Shown here: positions 35,705 through 47,512 of the stretch, in pieces | How the letters are laid out: the number at the start of each line of letters is the position of its first letter | How positions within the stretch are numbered: the stretch's first letter is position 1 | Notes under the pieces: model-generated | Database searches by the model: none | What the model was told of the DNA's origin: nothing | What the model saw: the letters and a program-made list of their open reading frames with translations, nothing else | Translations under genes and position numbers: made by a program | Origin: Scedosporium boydii | Lineage: Eukaryota; Ascomycota; Sordariomycetes; Microascales; Microascaceae | Assembly: GCA_002221725.1 (NCBI GenBank) | Contig: NJFT01000166.1 | Location: forward strand, 1-64,000 | Direction: 5' to 3' | DNA length: 64,000 nt

Positions 35705-38700
35705 ATGAAGCGACCTAAGGTCCTTGTCGCCAACCGAGGCGAGATTGCTGGCCGTGTCACCGCGGCAGCCCGAGAATTGGGTATGCCCACGGTAGCTATC
35801 TATTCCGAAGAGGACTGTTTCTCGGGCTATCGTCAAGGTTGGTTTCTCAAATGCGAGAATATGGCCATAACAAAAAAGACTCATGATTTTGTAGAGGCAG
35901 ATGAGTCCTATTTGGTGGGCGGCGAAGATGGAATCAGTCCCGGGTATGTTCACCACCGAAATCGGGCCCAAGGCATACAGAAGAGCAAGAGGACTAATGT
36001 TGTTTACTTCACGACAGTCAAGCATATCTCGGTGCCGCCCGTATTATCGATATTGCCATCAAGTGTCACGCAAGTCTGATGTACGTTCCACATCACTCGA
36101 AAGCCCGTATGACTTCGCTATGTGTTAACAGCCCACTAGTCACCCAGGTTATTGATTTTTGGCAGAGAATGCCCAATTCGCGGCTCAGGTCCGAGCGGCC
36201 GGCCTTACATGTATGCCTTCTATCTGCTTAACCGACATCTCTGGCGCATAAGCTGACCATCCCGTACAGTTGTCGGCCCTTCGACCGAAACGATCGAGAA
36301 AATGCGAGATAAAGTGGCCGCACGGCAGGTTGCACAAGACCTGGACATCCCAACTATTCCTGGCACCAACGGACCCCTTAATAATCTACAGGAGGCCTAC
36401 AGTTTCGTCGAGACGTACGCGCAAACCTACCATCCCTGAAGCGGGTGTTCCCCACGGTTTTTACTAGGACTGACGAACCGTCATTCTACATTCAGGCATG
36501 GGTTTCCCGTCGTTGTCAAGGCGAGCTTTGGAGGTGAGTGCATCCACACAGATTCGAATTAAAACCAGCAAGCTCCTGATCAACGCGTCTAGGCGGCGGA
36601 CGAGGCATGAGAGTGGTGCATGAGCGAGGATCCCTGGAAGAAGCCATTTCGGCGGCACGTTCCGAAGCCGGCGCAGCATTTGGAAACGATGCCATCTTTA
36701 TGGAAAGGTACGAGCTTCGTCTGTCTAATCGCTGGCGATCCGCCTAACACAATCCGATGCAGGTTTCTGCATCGCCCGAAACATATCGAGGTCCAGGTTC
36801 TCGGCGACCGACACGGCAACCACGTCCACATCTTCGAGCGCGACTACAGTGTTCAGCGCAAACACCAAAAGGTTGTCGAGTTTGCTCCAGCCGTGAGCAT
36901 CTCGCAAGAAGTCCGACAGGGTGTCCTGGATGCCGCGGTACGGTTAGCGAAGTGGTTGAATTATGGCAAGTAGCGAAATCATTTTACTTTTGCCTTCGAT
37001 AAATATCTGGCTAACTCTGGAATTGGATGCAGAGAATGCGGGCACTGTCGAGTTTCTGGTCGAGGGAGAGAAGTTCTATTTTATCGAAATGAACCCCCGA
37101 ATGTATGCCGTTCCCTACCTTCGTCCACCGTTGTAAGAAATGCAGTCAAGTAGAACATACCGTCACCGAAGAGGCAACAGGGATCGACTTGGTCGTCGCC
37201 CAGTTGCGCATTGCTTGCGGAGCCACACTCGAGGAGCTAGGGCTAGTTCAAGAAAAGATCCAACTGAAGGGGTCGCAATCCAATGTCGCGTGACGACCGA
37301 GAATCCTTCTCAAGGCTTCCGTCCAGATGCCGGCACGATTAGTCGATGTCGTTTGCCCACGGGCAAGGGCGTGCGCCTCGACCACAGCGACTGTTTCATA
37401 GGAGCTCGGATAAGCCCCTACTATGATTCGCTTCTAATAAAATGCATCTTCTCGGGCCATGATCTGGCATCTGCCATCAGGACAGGGGTTCGAGCCCTCA
37501 AGGGGCTCCGGATTTGCGGTATCCAAACCAACCAGGCCTTCCTGATCCTCCTCATCAAGCATCCTTCATTTGTAGTAGGAAATTGCTGGACCTCGTTCAT
37601 AGATGACACGCCGGAGTTGTTCCCCTCGGACGACTCGGTTGATCCGGCGCAGGGTCTCATGAGGTTCCTAGCGGATGCGGCTGTTAACGGCAGTCGGATT
37701 TCAAGGGCAGACGGTACGGCCTCATGGAATACCCCCTCTTTCTTTAATTGCCTGTCAATTGCCTTATAATCATTTCTTCTCTGCAGAAGCCACCCGGGCT
37801 AAAACGAGACATCGAGATTGGAAGACTGGTGGATCTAAAGTCTGGGCAGGAAGTCGACACGGCCGAGCCATGCCGTCTCGGATGGCGCAATATCCTAATT
37901 CGAGAGGGACCTCGTGAGTTCGCCAGACAGATCAGAGCCCATCGCCAAACCTTGATTACAGATACTACATGGCGGGACGGACAGCAATCCCTCTTGGCAA
38001 CGAGGGTACGTGGCAAAGACTTGGAAGAGATCGCCAAGCATGTTAGCCATGCCTATCAAGGGGCGTACAGTCTGGAGAATTGGGGAGGTGCTACATTTGA
38101 CGTGATGCTACGATTTTTATATGAGGATCCATGGGAACGCCTGGTATTTTTCTTATCTCCACACCAGACTCTGTCCCTCTGATGCATGCCGCCGTTGAGG
38201 AACTGACATTTCGCAATAGCGCCGACTTCGGAAACTCATACCGTGAGTAGTTCCCCGTTCAGTTCCGCCAGCTATCTTCTCCTCTTGGTTCTGGTGCTAA
38301 AAATTCTTGGACTTCCAAGTATATTCCGTTTCAGATGCTCCTAAGAAGCACGAATGGCGTTGCGTACGCGGCGTAAGCATCGTGTTCACGATCTTTGCAC
38401 ACACTTCGTAGAACTAACCAGGAGTTTTCATCCAGACTCCCCGATAATGCCCTCTTTCACTTTGTCAGGCTGGCAAAGGACACCGGAATCGACATCTTCC
38501 GAGTCTTCGACAGCCTCAACGACCTGGAAAACTTAAAGGCCGGTATCGAAGCTGTTCATGCCGCTGGTGGATTAGTCGAGGGGGCCATCATGTACACTGG
38601 CGACATGCTAGAACCCGGCACTAAGTACAATTTGGAGTACTACATGCGCATCGTTGATCATCTGGTTGAGTGCGATTCGCACGTCATTGCCATCAAGTCT

Positions 38701-39517
38701 ATGTCGGGCGTCATGAAGCCTGCGGCAAGTAGAGCCCTGGTAAGAGCTGTTCGCGCCAAGTATCCGGATATTCCCATCCACATGCATACACACGATACTA
38801 ACGGCACTGGCACTGCAACTATGCTTGCCTGCATCGAGGAGGGGGCCGGCATCGTCGACACAGCAATAGACAGTGTATCGGGGTCCACATCGCAACCCGC
38901 AGTTAGCGCTATGGTCGCCTCGCTACAGAACACAGCGTTCGAATCAGGCCGTGGAATTAAAGCTCGACGGAGGCCAGGAGGTAGTCGCTAAAATGTTAGC
39001 GATCCAACCGGCGGACCTAGCCACGGGCAAACGGGATGTGTTGTTCCGCGTCAATGGAGAAGTGTGTTTCGTGACTGTTCAGGACGACAAAGGTGAGTTG
39101 CCGACATCTCGTACTGGTAGACCCGTCTAGCGACATACATAGGCATACTTACTTCTTCCGGAACAGCGATGCCGAAACGGAAGCTCCAGAAGGCCAACTC
39201 CCAAGTCGAGGGCGAAGTAGGCTCCCCGATGGCCTGGCCGCATTGTTCGAATAATGGCCAAAGACAAGGAAAGGGTCGAGGTTGGCCAGACACTGTTGAC
39301 CGTGAGCGCAATGAAGATGGTATGTGAGAAGAAGAGTAATTTGGAAGATCTCCCCGTTACATTTTGGCAAGTGATACTGATAAGGTAACAGGAGGTCAAC
39401 ATAAGCGCTCCCGTCAGTGGGTTGATTCGGTCTATCTGTGTATCTACTGGCGACGCCGTCGAGAGTGGAGATTTGCTCATCCGGATTGTATCCGAGGGAG
39501 CTAATGGCACCATGTAA
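35705..39517 (+). pseudogene. Pyruvate carboxylase pseudogene
   Basis: Exon by exon, the stretch reads as a fungal pyruvate carboxylase: biotin carboxylase ([44 protein letters not shown]), carboxyltransferase (TDTTWRDGQQSLLATR, DIFRVFDSLNDL, HMHTHDTNGTGTA) and the biotin carrier (TVSAMKM split by an intron). Pyruvate carboxylase makes oxaloacetate from pyruvate and bicarbonate. Lesions: a TGA at 36153-36155 replaces Gly in HPGYGFL; one base is missing near 37275 (LKG to [11 protein letters not shown]); about 200 residues are lost out of frame near 38950, where ASLQNTAFESG meets ELKLDGGQEVV, removing most of the conserved PYC C-terminal part; one extra base occurs near 39231. A further frame mismatch appears near 37712-37790. 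Most introns still have good GT/AG ends, one with a GC donor at 36965, so decay looks recent. Confidence 0.85.
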
Positions 39518-39717
39518 ATTAGATGATGATGGGGCTAGGTGTGGGAGTTCCAAGAGGGTTTCTTTCCGGTCTCGATATTCTCTTAATCGGGAATAAAGCA
39601 CAAAGGACGAGACAGACTGGGGACCCGGTCAATGATTCCCATTGATAGCTCAATGCGAAAATTGCGCGACTGCCTAATAAGAGCAGCACTTAGCAAGGTG
39701 GAATCCAACTCGGTGAC

Positions 39718-39789
39718 GGGCGCATGGTTTAGTGGTATAATTCCTCTTTAGCATAGAGGCGGTCCCCGGTTCGATTCCGGGTGCGTCCA
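39718..39789 (+). tRNA. tRNA-Ala (anticodon AGC)
   Basis: A complete 72-base cloverleaf: acceptor GGGCGCA with TGCGTCC, a D-arm with TTTAGTGGTAT, anticodon stem CCTCT/AGAGG around the loop TTAGCAT (anticodon AGC), and T-arm CCCGG-TTCGATT-CCGGG. The G3-U70 pair, the main alanine identity element, is present and agrees with the anticodon. There is no intron. It lies between the pyruvate carboxylase relic and a minus-strand membrane-protein gene. Confidence 0.96.
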
Positions 39790-39791
39790 GC

Positions 39792-39806
39792 TTTTATTTA
39801 TTTTTT
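39792..39806 (+). terminator. Pol III terminator of tRNA-Ala
   Basis: tttt followed by a second run tttttt begins two bases after the discriminator base, the usual RNA polymerase III stop. Confidence 0.8.
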
Positions 39807-39987
39807 GCCTCACGTTTTAACGCTTCTCTTTTTCTTATTCGAAGGGGACTGGGGGAGATGCTTCTCCGCACCCCCAAATTGCCTCCTGTGCTAACTGAAG
39901 GCTGCTTCGGTATTTCCTGGTATGGTAGCGATGGAGTTGGTAGGAACACGGGCGGCGACTCTATTGAAATTCTAAGCCTTTGCTTCA

Positions 39988-41150
39988 TCATAATGCCACT
40001 CCTCCACGCTCCACGCTCGATGAAGAACTCTTGCGCGGCGCAGCCATATTTTCAGTCATTTCAACCCCTTGCCGATCCTCATCGCCACCCTTGAGCGGAC
40101 AGGGGCCTATCGATATTGTCAATACCAGATCCCGCACGACCGTGATGCATTTACGGCGGAACGTACCAATGTCGCCATCCATTGAGTCGTCATCACCATC
40201 ATCGTCAACCGTCCCCCCTGCAAACCGCCTCATAGTTTGGTAAATGACGTTCAGTAACTGCCCAATGGCCACAATGAACGGTACAAGTTGGCCCACAGGT
40301 TTGAGGTTGTTGACCTCTCTGATATTATTCCACATGATGGGCAGTTCTGCTGAGAGAGCGACGAAGGTGATCATGAAGACGGAGCCGAAGAGTAGCATGG
40401 CGGAGAACTGAAACTTCACTTGCTTAACGATACCCGTAAACATGGCTTGCACGTCTGAATCCGTATCTTGCAAAATATCCTCCGCCTGGGGAAAATCGCG
40501 GAGGCCTTTGCGCATCATGAAGTAGCTAAATGGCGCCATCAGCGCCTCTGGGTTGGTTGAATACGCAAGTTAATAAAACACGACAATCCTCATTTCGCAC
40601 GAGGAAAAAAATTATTGAAAAACTCACGAATTGCAGCTCCTATCAGAGCGACGGTCCAGATGACCTTTTGTAGTGTCCTCAGCCACCCATACACTGGCGC
40701 CTTGGAGAAGAAGAAGGCATAATCACTCTCGCATCCCGACCGATCTAGGACATCCAGGCCTCTCCAGAAGAACCATGTGTAATAGGAAGTGATGAAGGCT
40801 AAAATGGTAGAGAGGGCAAGATTCATATTCATCATGTACTTGGCGTTCGCCATTTGTCGAAGGTCGAACGAGGTCATGGGTAGGATAGAGACCACACCGA
40901 TCTGCGACAGATTCAGCCACGAGAAGAAATAAAGCTCGACGCCCTTCGTAGTCCTCGCGGCGGACTCCTTGAGTATAACGATCCACGTTGCTACGAAGAG
41001 ACATAGGCCGGTGCTCGTGAAGAAACGGCTGTACTTTGGAATGCCGAGCAGGGGGATGAGACACATGGTTAGGAGCTGGATGTAGAGACTTATCCTGATG
41101 CCGAGGCCGTAGAGGTCTGGATCCCCGTCGAATCCGCATTCGTCGGCCAT
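39988..41150 (-). CDS. Seven-TM fungal membrane protein of unknown function (copy A)
   Basis: Two minus-strand exons (41150-40628 and 40547-39988) give 360 residues. Seven hydrophobic segments are visible, from ISLYIQLLTMCLIPLLGI to LVPFIVAIGQLLNVIYQTM. The start MADECGFDGDPDLYGLGIR shares the signature D-x-Y-G-[LI]-G-I-R with the divergent gene at 41656, as does the middle (FFWRGLDVLDRSGC then FFF). An Asp-rich stretch (DDDGDDDSMDGD) and a polar tail follow the last segment. The two proteins are clearly related, and I recall the motif in many uncharacterised filamentous-fungal proteins. No catalytic or transport motif was recognised. It shares a 505-bp divergent promoter region with copy B. 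Confidence 0.78.
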
Positions 41151-41655
41151 GATGTCAGGATCTCACGCGTTAAAAAGATTATTGCTGCTGGCGACGTAGA
41201 ATAACTCGAGCAGGAGTCGAGTCAATGGATATAATCTCGGATTGAAGCCTTCGACGTGTCGGCGCTTTTCAGTTCGTGTCGAACAACTCAGCCCCAGCCT
41301 GGTGGCTCAGTTCCTGGTCCCCTCCTGACTTGTCCCGTTGTGGAGAAGCGCAAACCCTGCCTCTTCCTGACCAGTCGTATTCGCCGCAGAATGAGACAGA
41401 ATCGATTCTTATGCACGATTGAAGAAATATTGACAGGGGTTTGGGGCTGAGGCGAGCGCTTTCTGGTCCAATGACCAGCCCTAGCGCTGCATGCGGCTGA
41501 AAATAGGCAAGCTTGAAAATGGAAAAAGGGCAGACATTTTGCCGTCTATCCGGTCGATATCAATGTGGATGGTACAAAAAGTGCAACCCGTCGCGATGGG
41601 CGAAAACCGGCGCGTCTAGGTTACGGCCCAAGTTTGCGACCAACAACTCCATAAC
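41151..41655. promoter_or_regulatory. Divergent promoter region of the two seven-TM paralogues
   Basis: 505 bp separate the two start codons. No gene is supported within. Shared control of both genes is possible but no operator was identified by eye. Confidence 0.5.
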
Positions 41656-42474
41656 ATGGCAACGCAAGGAGACCTGCGGATATGCCCCTTCTCCGGAAAC
41701 TCCGATCTTTACGGCATTGGAATTAGGACAGGCTTTTACCTTCAGTGGATATCAACGCTTCTCGCGACACTCTTCACCCCTTCCCAAGAAGATGTCCTCC
41801 GCATCGTCAATCTCCTCATCCAAACAGCCGTGTTCATCGGCATGGTTGTTCTCACCGTCGAGGAGGAGATTCGCCCAGTCGAGCCCATCATCACCATATG
41901 GCTCATTTTCGGCGCGCTATCCAGCCTATCAGGAAGCGGATTGAACCCCGTCGGGAAGCTCAGCGGCGTGTTTCGCGTCCTTCTCTACTCCGCTGTCGCC
42001 GGGTACGCCTCGTGGTTCTGGTTCGTGGGCCTCGACGGTATCTTGGAGAGACACTCGGGATGCGATACTATCGCGTTTTTTGGCGCTACTTCGGTGCGCG
42101 GACCATTCCGAACCTTCAATAAAGTCGCGGCGATATTCGGCGTCAGCATCTGCGCATTTTTCTTCGTGTGGAACTCCATGGCAGTGATCAAGAGGCTCAA
42201 CGGGCAGCGATACACCTCTCCGGCGCGGCGAAGACCGAAGGTGCAGATAGAACTCCTTTTTCTGTCGTCCACCATCATCATTATATCGATCGCTGCTATT
42301 GAACACCTGCTAGACGCAAACGAGGTCAAAGTCGACGATGTAGCCTCTGTTGGTCAGTTGCTTCCGCTCTTGGCTGGTATTTTTGGACTTACCGAGGTCT
42401 TGTGGTCTGTTTTAAGGAAGCGATTGTGGAGGAGGCCTCGTTGTTGGGTTCTGTTTACGAAGCATTTGAGCTGA
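41656..42474 (+). CDS. Seven-TM fungal membrane protein of unknown function (copy B)
   Basis: A single exon gives 272 residues with about seven membrane segments, from FYLQWISTLLATLF to LLPLLAGIFGLTEVLWSVL. The N-terminus CPFSGNSDLYGIGIRTGFY matches that of copy A and holds the family signature near residue 20. The pair also share W-F-W-F-x-GLDGIL-E-R-H-SGC with a following Phe-rich string, and R-T-x-x-K-V. It lacks the Asp-rich tail of copy A. The two genes probably arose by an old duplication and inversion, since identity is low. Function is unknown. The neighbour beyond is a ferric reductase, on the opposite strand and convergent. Confidence 0.78.
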   Translation: MATQGDLRICPFSGNSDLYGIGIRTGFYLQWISTLLATLFTPSQEDVLRIVNLLIQTAVFIGMVVLTVEEEIRPVEPIITIWLIFGALSSLSGSGLNPVGKLSGVFRVLLYSAVAGYASWFWFVGLDGILERHSGCDTIAFFGATSVRGPFRTFNKVAAIFGVSICAFFFVWNSMAVIKRLNGQRYTSPARRRPKVQIELLFLSSTIIIISIAAIEHLLDANEVKVDDVASVGQLLPLLAGIFGLTEVLWSVLRKRLWRRPRCWVLFTKHLS

Positions 42475-42878
42475 GGCTTGGGGAGTAGGGTTAGGCGTCA
42501 AGTTTGATCTTTGCGAGGTAGTAGAATATACCATACCATTATTTACTCTCGACATGCCATCTTGGCGTCGCATTTCTGTAAGAGATATCCCGAACTCACA
42601 CCATCGCGGCAGGGTAGAATGCGGGTGAGATGAGGTTTTAACGAAAGCTCCGGGCCGAGTACCGAAGGAAAACGCTGCATTTGCCGTGCCCAGGCCGATC
42701 TCAGAACAGCGGTTGGAAAGTCACGGCGTACGAGCTCACGAAACTTGTTATCTTCTTTGAAGAAGTAGTCACATTCAGATAACCTTTCACAGTAACTACT
42801 CCATATTCTCATTAACAGCAACGCCTCCACGACTTTCATTTTGTTTCTTCCCTTACTTTTTTCTCCGAATCCTCTCGC
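42475..42878. other. Short intergenic region between convergent genes
   Basis: 404 bp of 3' flanks; nothing else seen. Confidence 0.45.
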
Positions 42879-45758
42879 CTACCAACCAAATGATTCTTCA
42901 AAGTAGTCAATCGAAGAATTATACTCCCTCCGCGCCTCGACTATCGATGAGCGAACTTTGTCCGCCATCGCCAGCGGCCCACACGCCAGAACAGCAGCAC
43001 TCAGACGCTCCTCCTTCGTCTCTTGAGCGACCTTGGCAATAATAGAGCGCAAATCAGGCCTGCCGTACACCATAGCAGATTGTTCTTCATCGCCGCCGCT
43101 TTCACTCGCAGAAGACGACTTCTGACCGGCTCCACCTGCTTCCTTCTCATCGGAGCTGCCGACTGCCTTGGTCTTCCCTCTCGTCACATACAAACTAACA
43201 TCAGTATCCGAGCGACCAGCGACGATGGCCAATTCCTCGGCAGCAACGGTTCGCATATAGGTCTCGCTACGGTCCGCCCACACAACACTGATATGTTGCG
43301 TCCGGCACTTGGCGTCGGATACTGCCCGACGTTGCACATGGTCAAGCAGATAAGGTAGAATTGCCGCGATGCCCGACCCGCCCGCGATCAATAACACGCG
43401 GTCATACGTCCACAGTTTTTCTTGCGTTCCGTACGGGCCCTCGACAAGAATCTTGGGTGTTGTCGCGTTGTCTGGTGAGCGAATGCACTCGTCACGCAGC
43501 CGTCTCGTCCACCCATCGCATGGTCGGACGAAGAAGACCAGCTTGGCACCACGTGAAACGCCGACAACGCCTTGTGTGCCGAAGCCAGATAGAGACTCGC
43601 TGCGGCTGGCCGTGTCTGTGGGGCTGCTACTGCCTGCGTCCTTGGAGCTCCCGGAAACAGGCGCAGCAGGTTTAGGTGCGTCTCCCCAATACGCTAGAGT
43701 GAACGGGTGATTCTCATACAGCCTCCAGTTTCCGAGTTGGTAAAGGTAATAGTGCTGGCCCGGCGCAGGCACGAGATGACTATTGCCGAGGCTGACCTCA
43801 ACTCGGATCATGTTTCCATTTGTATCATATGTCGCTATAGCCTCAGAGAAGCTTACTCCTTTGCCTTTCTTCATCGTGACGTGGACATTGCAGTAGATGA
43901 GGCGAATGATTCGCAGGAGCCGATCAAAACCCCAGATGGCCACGAGCGGCCAGAGATACGCATCGTACTCTCCATCGAAAATTGAAGTGTGACTACCAGT
44001 GTAAGATTCGGTCAGTAAAGGGATAAAAGCATGGATCGCGATTGTCTGTGTATGCTCTGGGCAAATTGACTCACTAGAAAAGACCGATAATCGTCACGAT
44101 TGAGAAGATAATGTGGACCATTAAAAACGCCTCATAGATCTGGTTTCGGAACCAAGAGAATGAGAACGCGACAATGAGGCTCATGACAATAGTCGCCTAG
44201 CATGGCAAGGAAACCCGCAAGTCAGTAACGAGGAACCGTGTTCTCAGTGTTTTGCCATCAAAGTTACACTCACAACTACTCCTAGATAAAACCATGGTTC
44301 TTTCCAAGCCGAACGGAAGCCCGCACCTATTGCCGGAAACAAAACGAATTAGAAATCGGGATATAAGATAACTCCTCGGACAGGGCGCCGGTAGGGAAGA
44401 AAGGAAGAGGAGAAAATGACTTACCGGTTGGATCAGTGAGGAAATAAAACGCAGTGTAGCCGATGGAGTGAATGATAGCTTGAAGGGTGGCAACCCGGGC
44501 AATGTGCCGATGGTAGAGATTGAACCTGGAAAACTGCCACCCCGTCGCCCAGAGAAAGATGTTGTTGCGAACGCCGAATACCCAGATGAAGGGCAGGTTG
44601 GCGTACGCAATGATGCCTGTTCGGTCCGCAACGTAGCGCCAGACTTGGCTGGCAGTGTCGGCCCAACTGTTCGAATGTGAGGGTTTTACTGGTTAGCAAG
44701 TGGATATCTCACTGGCGGCAGTAGCGAGGGGATGTGCGTCACTTACTATAGGTTTCCCTGGAAGGCGTCGTAGTTCACGCAACATAGAAGGAAGCTGACA
44801 AGCCAGAATGATCCAATCACAAACGCATCCACTCTTGTCGGGAATGTGCATCCCCAGGTTAGCTGCCTGTGCCGATCAGGTATCATCCCAGGCATGGTTA
44901 TATGCGTGCGCGTCCAGTCATAGGCGGACCCTATGGGGCTCTTCGTCTTGTTCAGGTTGGTGCGTGCCTGGGACCCGCCGTCCTCAATGTCGGAATTTGG
45001 TGTTACGGATCCCCTGTTGGTCAAGTGGTGGAATAGGTTTTGAAACATGCCGACGAGAAGAATGGTTCCCCAGAAGCCGTACATAGCCCATCTATTAAGG
45101 AAAAGAGCAGCAAAGTTAGCTCCAATATACTCCGACGTACCAGTATACTTGGGGCTGTCCACCACTCCATAAAAGCAGAAGTATATCGACTGTCTATTAC
45201 AACTTACCCGTAGTCTGTATGTGTCTTCATTTCAAAGTCCCAGGTTTTCTATAAACCGGGTGTCAGCAAACAGTAGACACATAAACTCTGGAGACTAGAC
45301 AGACGAAGGAAATCTACACTTACCACAGTACGGTAGCTAAGATCAAACCAGGTTCGGTCAATCAATAGAGGAGTGGTAAAGTTGTCCGTCGGAGTGACTT
45401 CATCCTTCTTGATCACTGGTAGGCCGTTGATGGCATCCTGTGTGAGGTTTGCGGCGAAGTCTGACTCCGGCAGCAGCTCAGACTCGCCGTAGTCGTGGCA
45501 GTACTTGGCAAGAAGACCCTTTCCGGGTTCGATGTCGTCCGGGTTACAGTACACATGGGCGCCCGCATAGATGGACACGATAGTGAGTGGGTTTTGGCAG
45601 AGGGACCAGTACTTCTCAGGATCACTTCCGGCGAACGGAATATTTGCATACACGCCGTACAGGGCCATGATGCACTGTGTGGAAGGGGGATCTAGTCTTC
45701 CTGATGCCAGTGACGAGAAGGCTCCTAGGAGCACGAAGAGAACGTGATGCCGAGCCAT
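42879..45758 (-). CDS. Ferric reductase-type transmembrane protein (FRE family)
   Basis: Seven minus-strand exons (45758-45324, 45248-45208, 45091-44747, 44666-44425, 44326-44274, 44196-44075, 43992-42879) join in phase to give 783 residues. A signal peptide (MARHHVLFVLLGAFSSLASG) and an extracellular N-domain with conserved Cys precede the ferric-reductase membrane core. Two pairs of spaced His can carry two haems: HRHIARVATLQAIIHS (~325-340) and FLMVHIIFSIVTIIGLFYH (~398-413). FAD binding follows at HPFTLAY (~505), then a Ser/Gly-rich insertion, EGPYG and AGGSGI (~617) for NADPH, ACGPLAM, and a C-terminal ESFGW. It moves electrons from NADPH across the plasma membrane to ferric or cupric ions. 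Iron-responsive control is likely but no GATA-type site was established. Confidence 0.93.
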
Positions 45759-47512
45759 GATTGAAGATCTCCGATAAAGGGTCGTTAGGGAGAATAATGC
45801 ACAATAGAGGAGCGACCTTGCCGCGATGAGATGCTGAGGCGAGGATCAAACCCCGCCAAGTCTGTGTGAATGAGCAATCTCACGGAACTAGAGCACGAAA
45901 TTGGGGACAATAAAGACAGTCTTTCTTCAGTGGGCAGCAGGGCAGATGCAGACCCATATATATATATATTTGATGGGACCAGGAAGAAAACAACTTCGTT
46001 TCAAAGCGGACCAACCCTGGTCATGTCGTTCAGCACTCTCGTTAGTTCACGCCATGCGGGATCTGGCTGCTAAACATTAGATTAACGTGGGAGATCGTTT
46101 CACCATCCCCATGGCTCTGGTCATTCTCCGCCCCCACAGGCAAAGGTTCTGTCCCTTAATAGCGCGCTCCATGAAGCCATATGCATGTGGACTCACGTCT
46201 TTTTCTTCGGGGTTTCCACCAGCGGGGCCTGGGTCGGGCATCATTCCGCCATACTTCATAAGGCTAAATGGTTTCGTTCCGAGGCGAGCCATTTTCGTCT
46301 TTCCCGAGCCCATTACTCGAAGGACCGTCATGTGCGCTGTCTAGTGCTGCATAAATCCGTGCCCTGATGGCTTCCTTCATATTCGTACACAATCCCATCC
46401 CACGGATTCCCACGTTCCCCTGCGAAAACTATGCCTAAAGTAGCAGCGGGAGGAGATGCAAAAGTGCCGTTCTACCCGGGCAGACTGCCCCTTAGTAGTC
46501 TAGAACTAGGGTGCCGGGTCCCTTCGTTGTGGGGAGCCGAAGAGAAGTGGGCAGTTTGGATATTAAAATCTAATCTAATCAGTCTATTCTTCCATCAGAT
46601 TAGATAAGATCGATCATCATTCCAACCTACTATCCTAAATAGGGAATAGAACCGACTAGCAGGGTGTGGTGTTGATTCCATGGAGAGGGTCCGACGTCGG
46701 CTCCGCTTCGATTTTTTCCAGCCGCGGTCCAAAAACACGAGAAGAAAGAAAAAAAGCCAAAAACCTTGTTTCCCAGAAGAGGTTGGTGGCCGCCCTATCA
46801 GGCAACGTCCCTTGCCGATCCCAGCCATCACGAGTGGCAGGAGAAGAATTTTCATAAATTTTACTTCATGAAAACTTATCACAGGCTGGCCTCTTTCCGA
46901 CGGCATCTCCCCTGGTCCCTAGATGAGAATATAATATCGGACGAGGGTTAGCCCGGTCTTTATGACCGATTCCCCAACTCCTTCGAAAATTCTTTCTTTC
47001 CTGTTTTTCGTCCCCCTCTTCCTCCTCCTTGTCGGATCATTTCCGTTGAGTACAAGTAGCACCAGCTCGTACATAGCCGATCCTGTCACGTTAGAATCTG
47101 CATGTGGGGATCGTCGTTTCCGAGTCCGAAAATGCCGTTGAATATTGTTATGTACACTATATGCTCACTACAGCTCGCTCTTATGATTCATGGAAGTGCC
47201 AACTGCTTGGCTGCATGTTGCTCATCTCTCAAAGTCAGCCACCCCAAAGCGCCACATCCTGGTGGTGATAGTGAGATCCCGGTGGGATCCCGGTGAGATC
47301 TCGGTGAGATTCCGGAGAGGATGACAGATCGTTACACCGCTAGTAAGCGATAGTTAAACCGGAACCGGAGCGTCACGTGGAGAGTTCCCAACCTCTTCAG
47401 GAAAGTCAGTTGGTTGAGATGTTCCCTCGCAAACACTTCGTAAAACCTACCGAAGCAAGGAAATACCAGCATCCCAAGACTGCCACGAGTGTACCCCAGT
47501 GCTCCACCAACG
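45759..47512. other. Intergenic, 1.75 kb, between divergent genes
   Basis: It contains an (AT)7 microsatellite at 45956-45969 and an 11-bp tandem repeat at 47271-47314. No gene is supported. It holds the ferric reductase promoter at the left and the MCT transporter promoter at the right. Confidence 0.45.
47271..47314 (+). repeat. Four tandem copies of an 11-bp unit
   Basis: The units gtgagatcccg, gtgggatcccg, gtgagatctcg and gtgagattccg follow without gaps, about 200 bp upstream of the MCT-type transporter ATG. Each differs from the next by one to three bases. They could be repeated regulatory sites or a minisatellite. Confidence 0.8.

Noticed and set aside
36153..36155. Reading the TGA in the carboxylase as part of an intron or as recoding
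   Set aside because: It falls inside the strongly conserved HPGYGFL block, with no in-phase splice pair around it, and other lesions exist.
37485..37510. ggttcgagccc, a box B look-alike
   Set aside because: It lies inside a carboxylase-derived coding block and has no cloverleaf.
45956..45969. (AT)7 run as a possible origin or regulatory element
   Set aside because: A short microsatellite with no further support.
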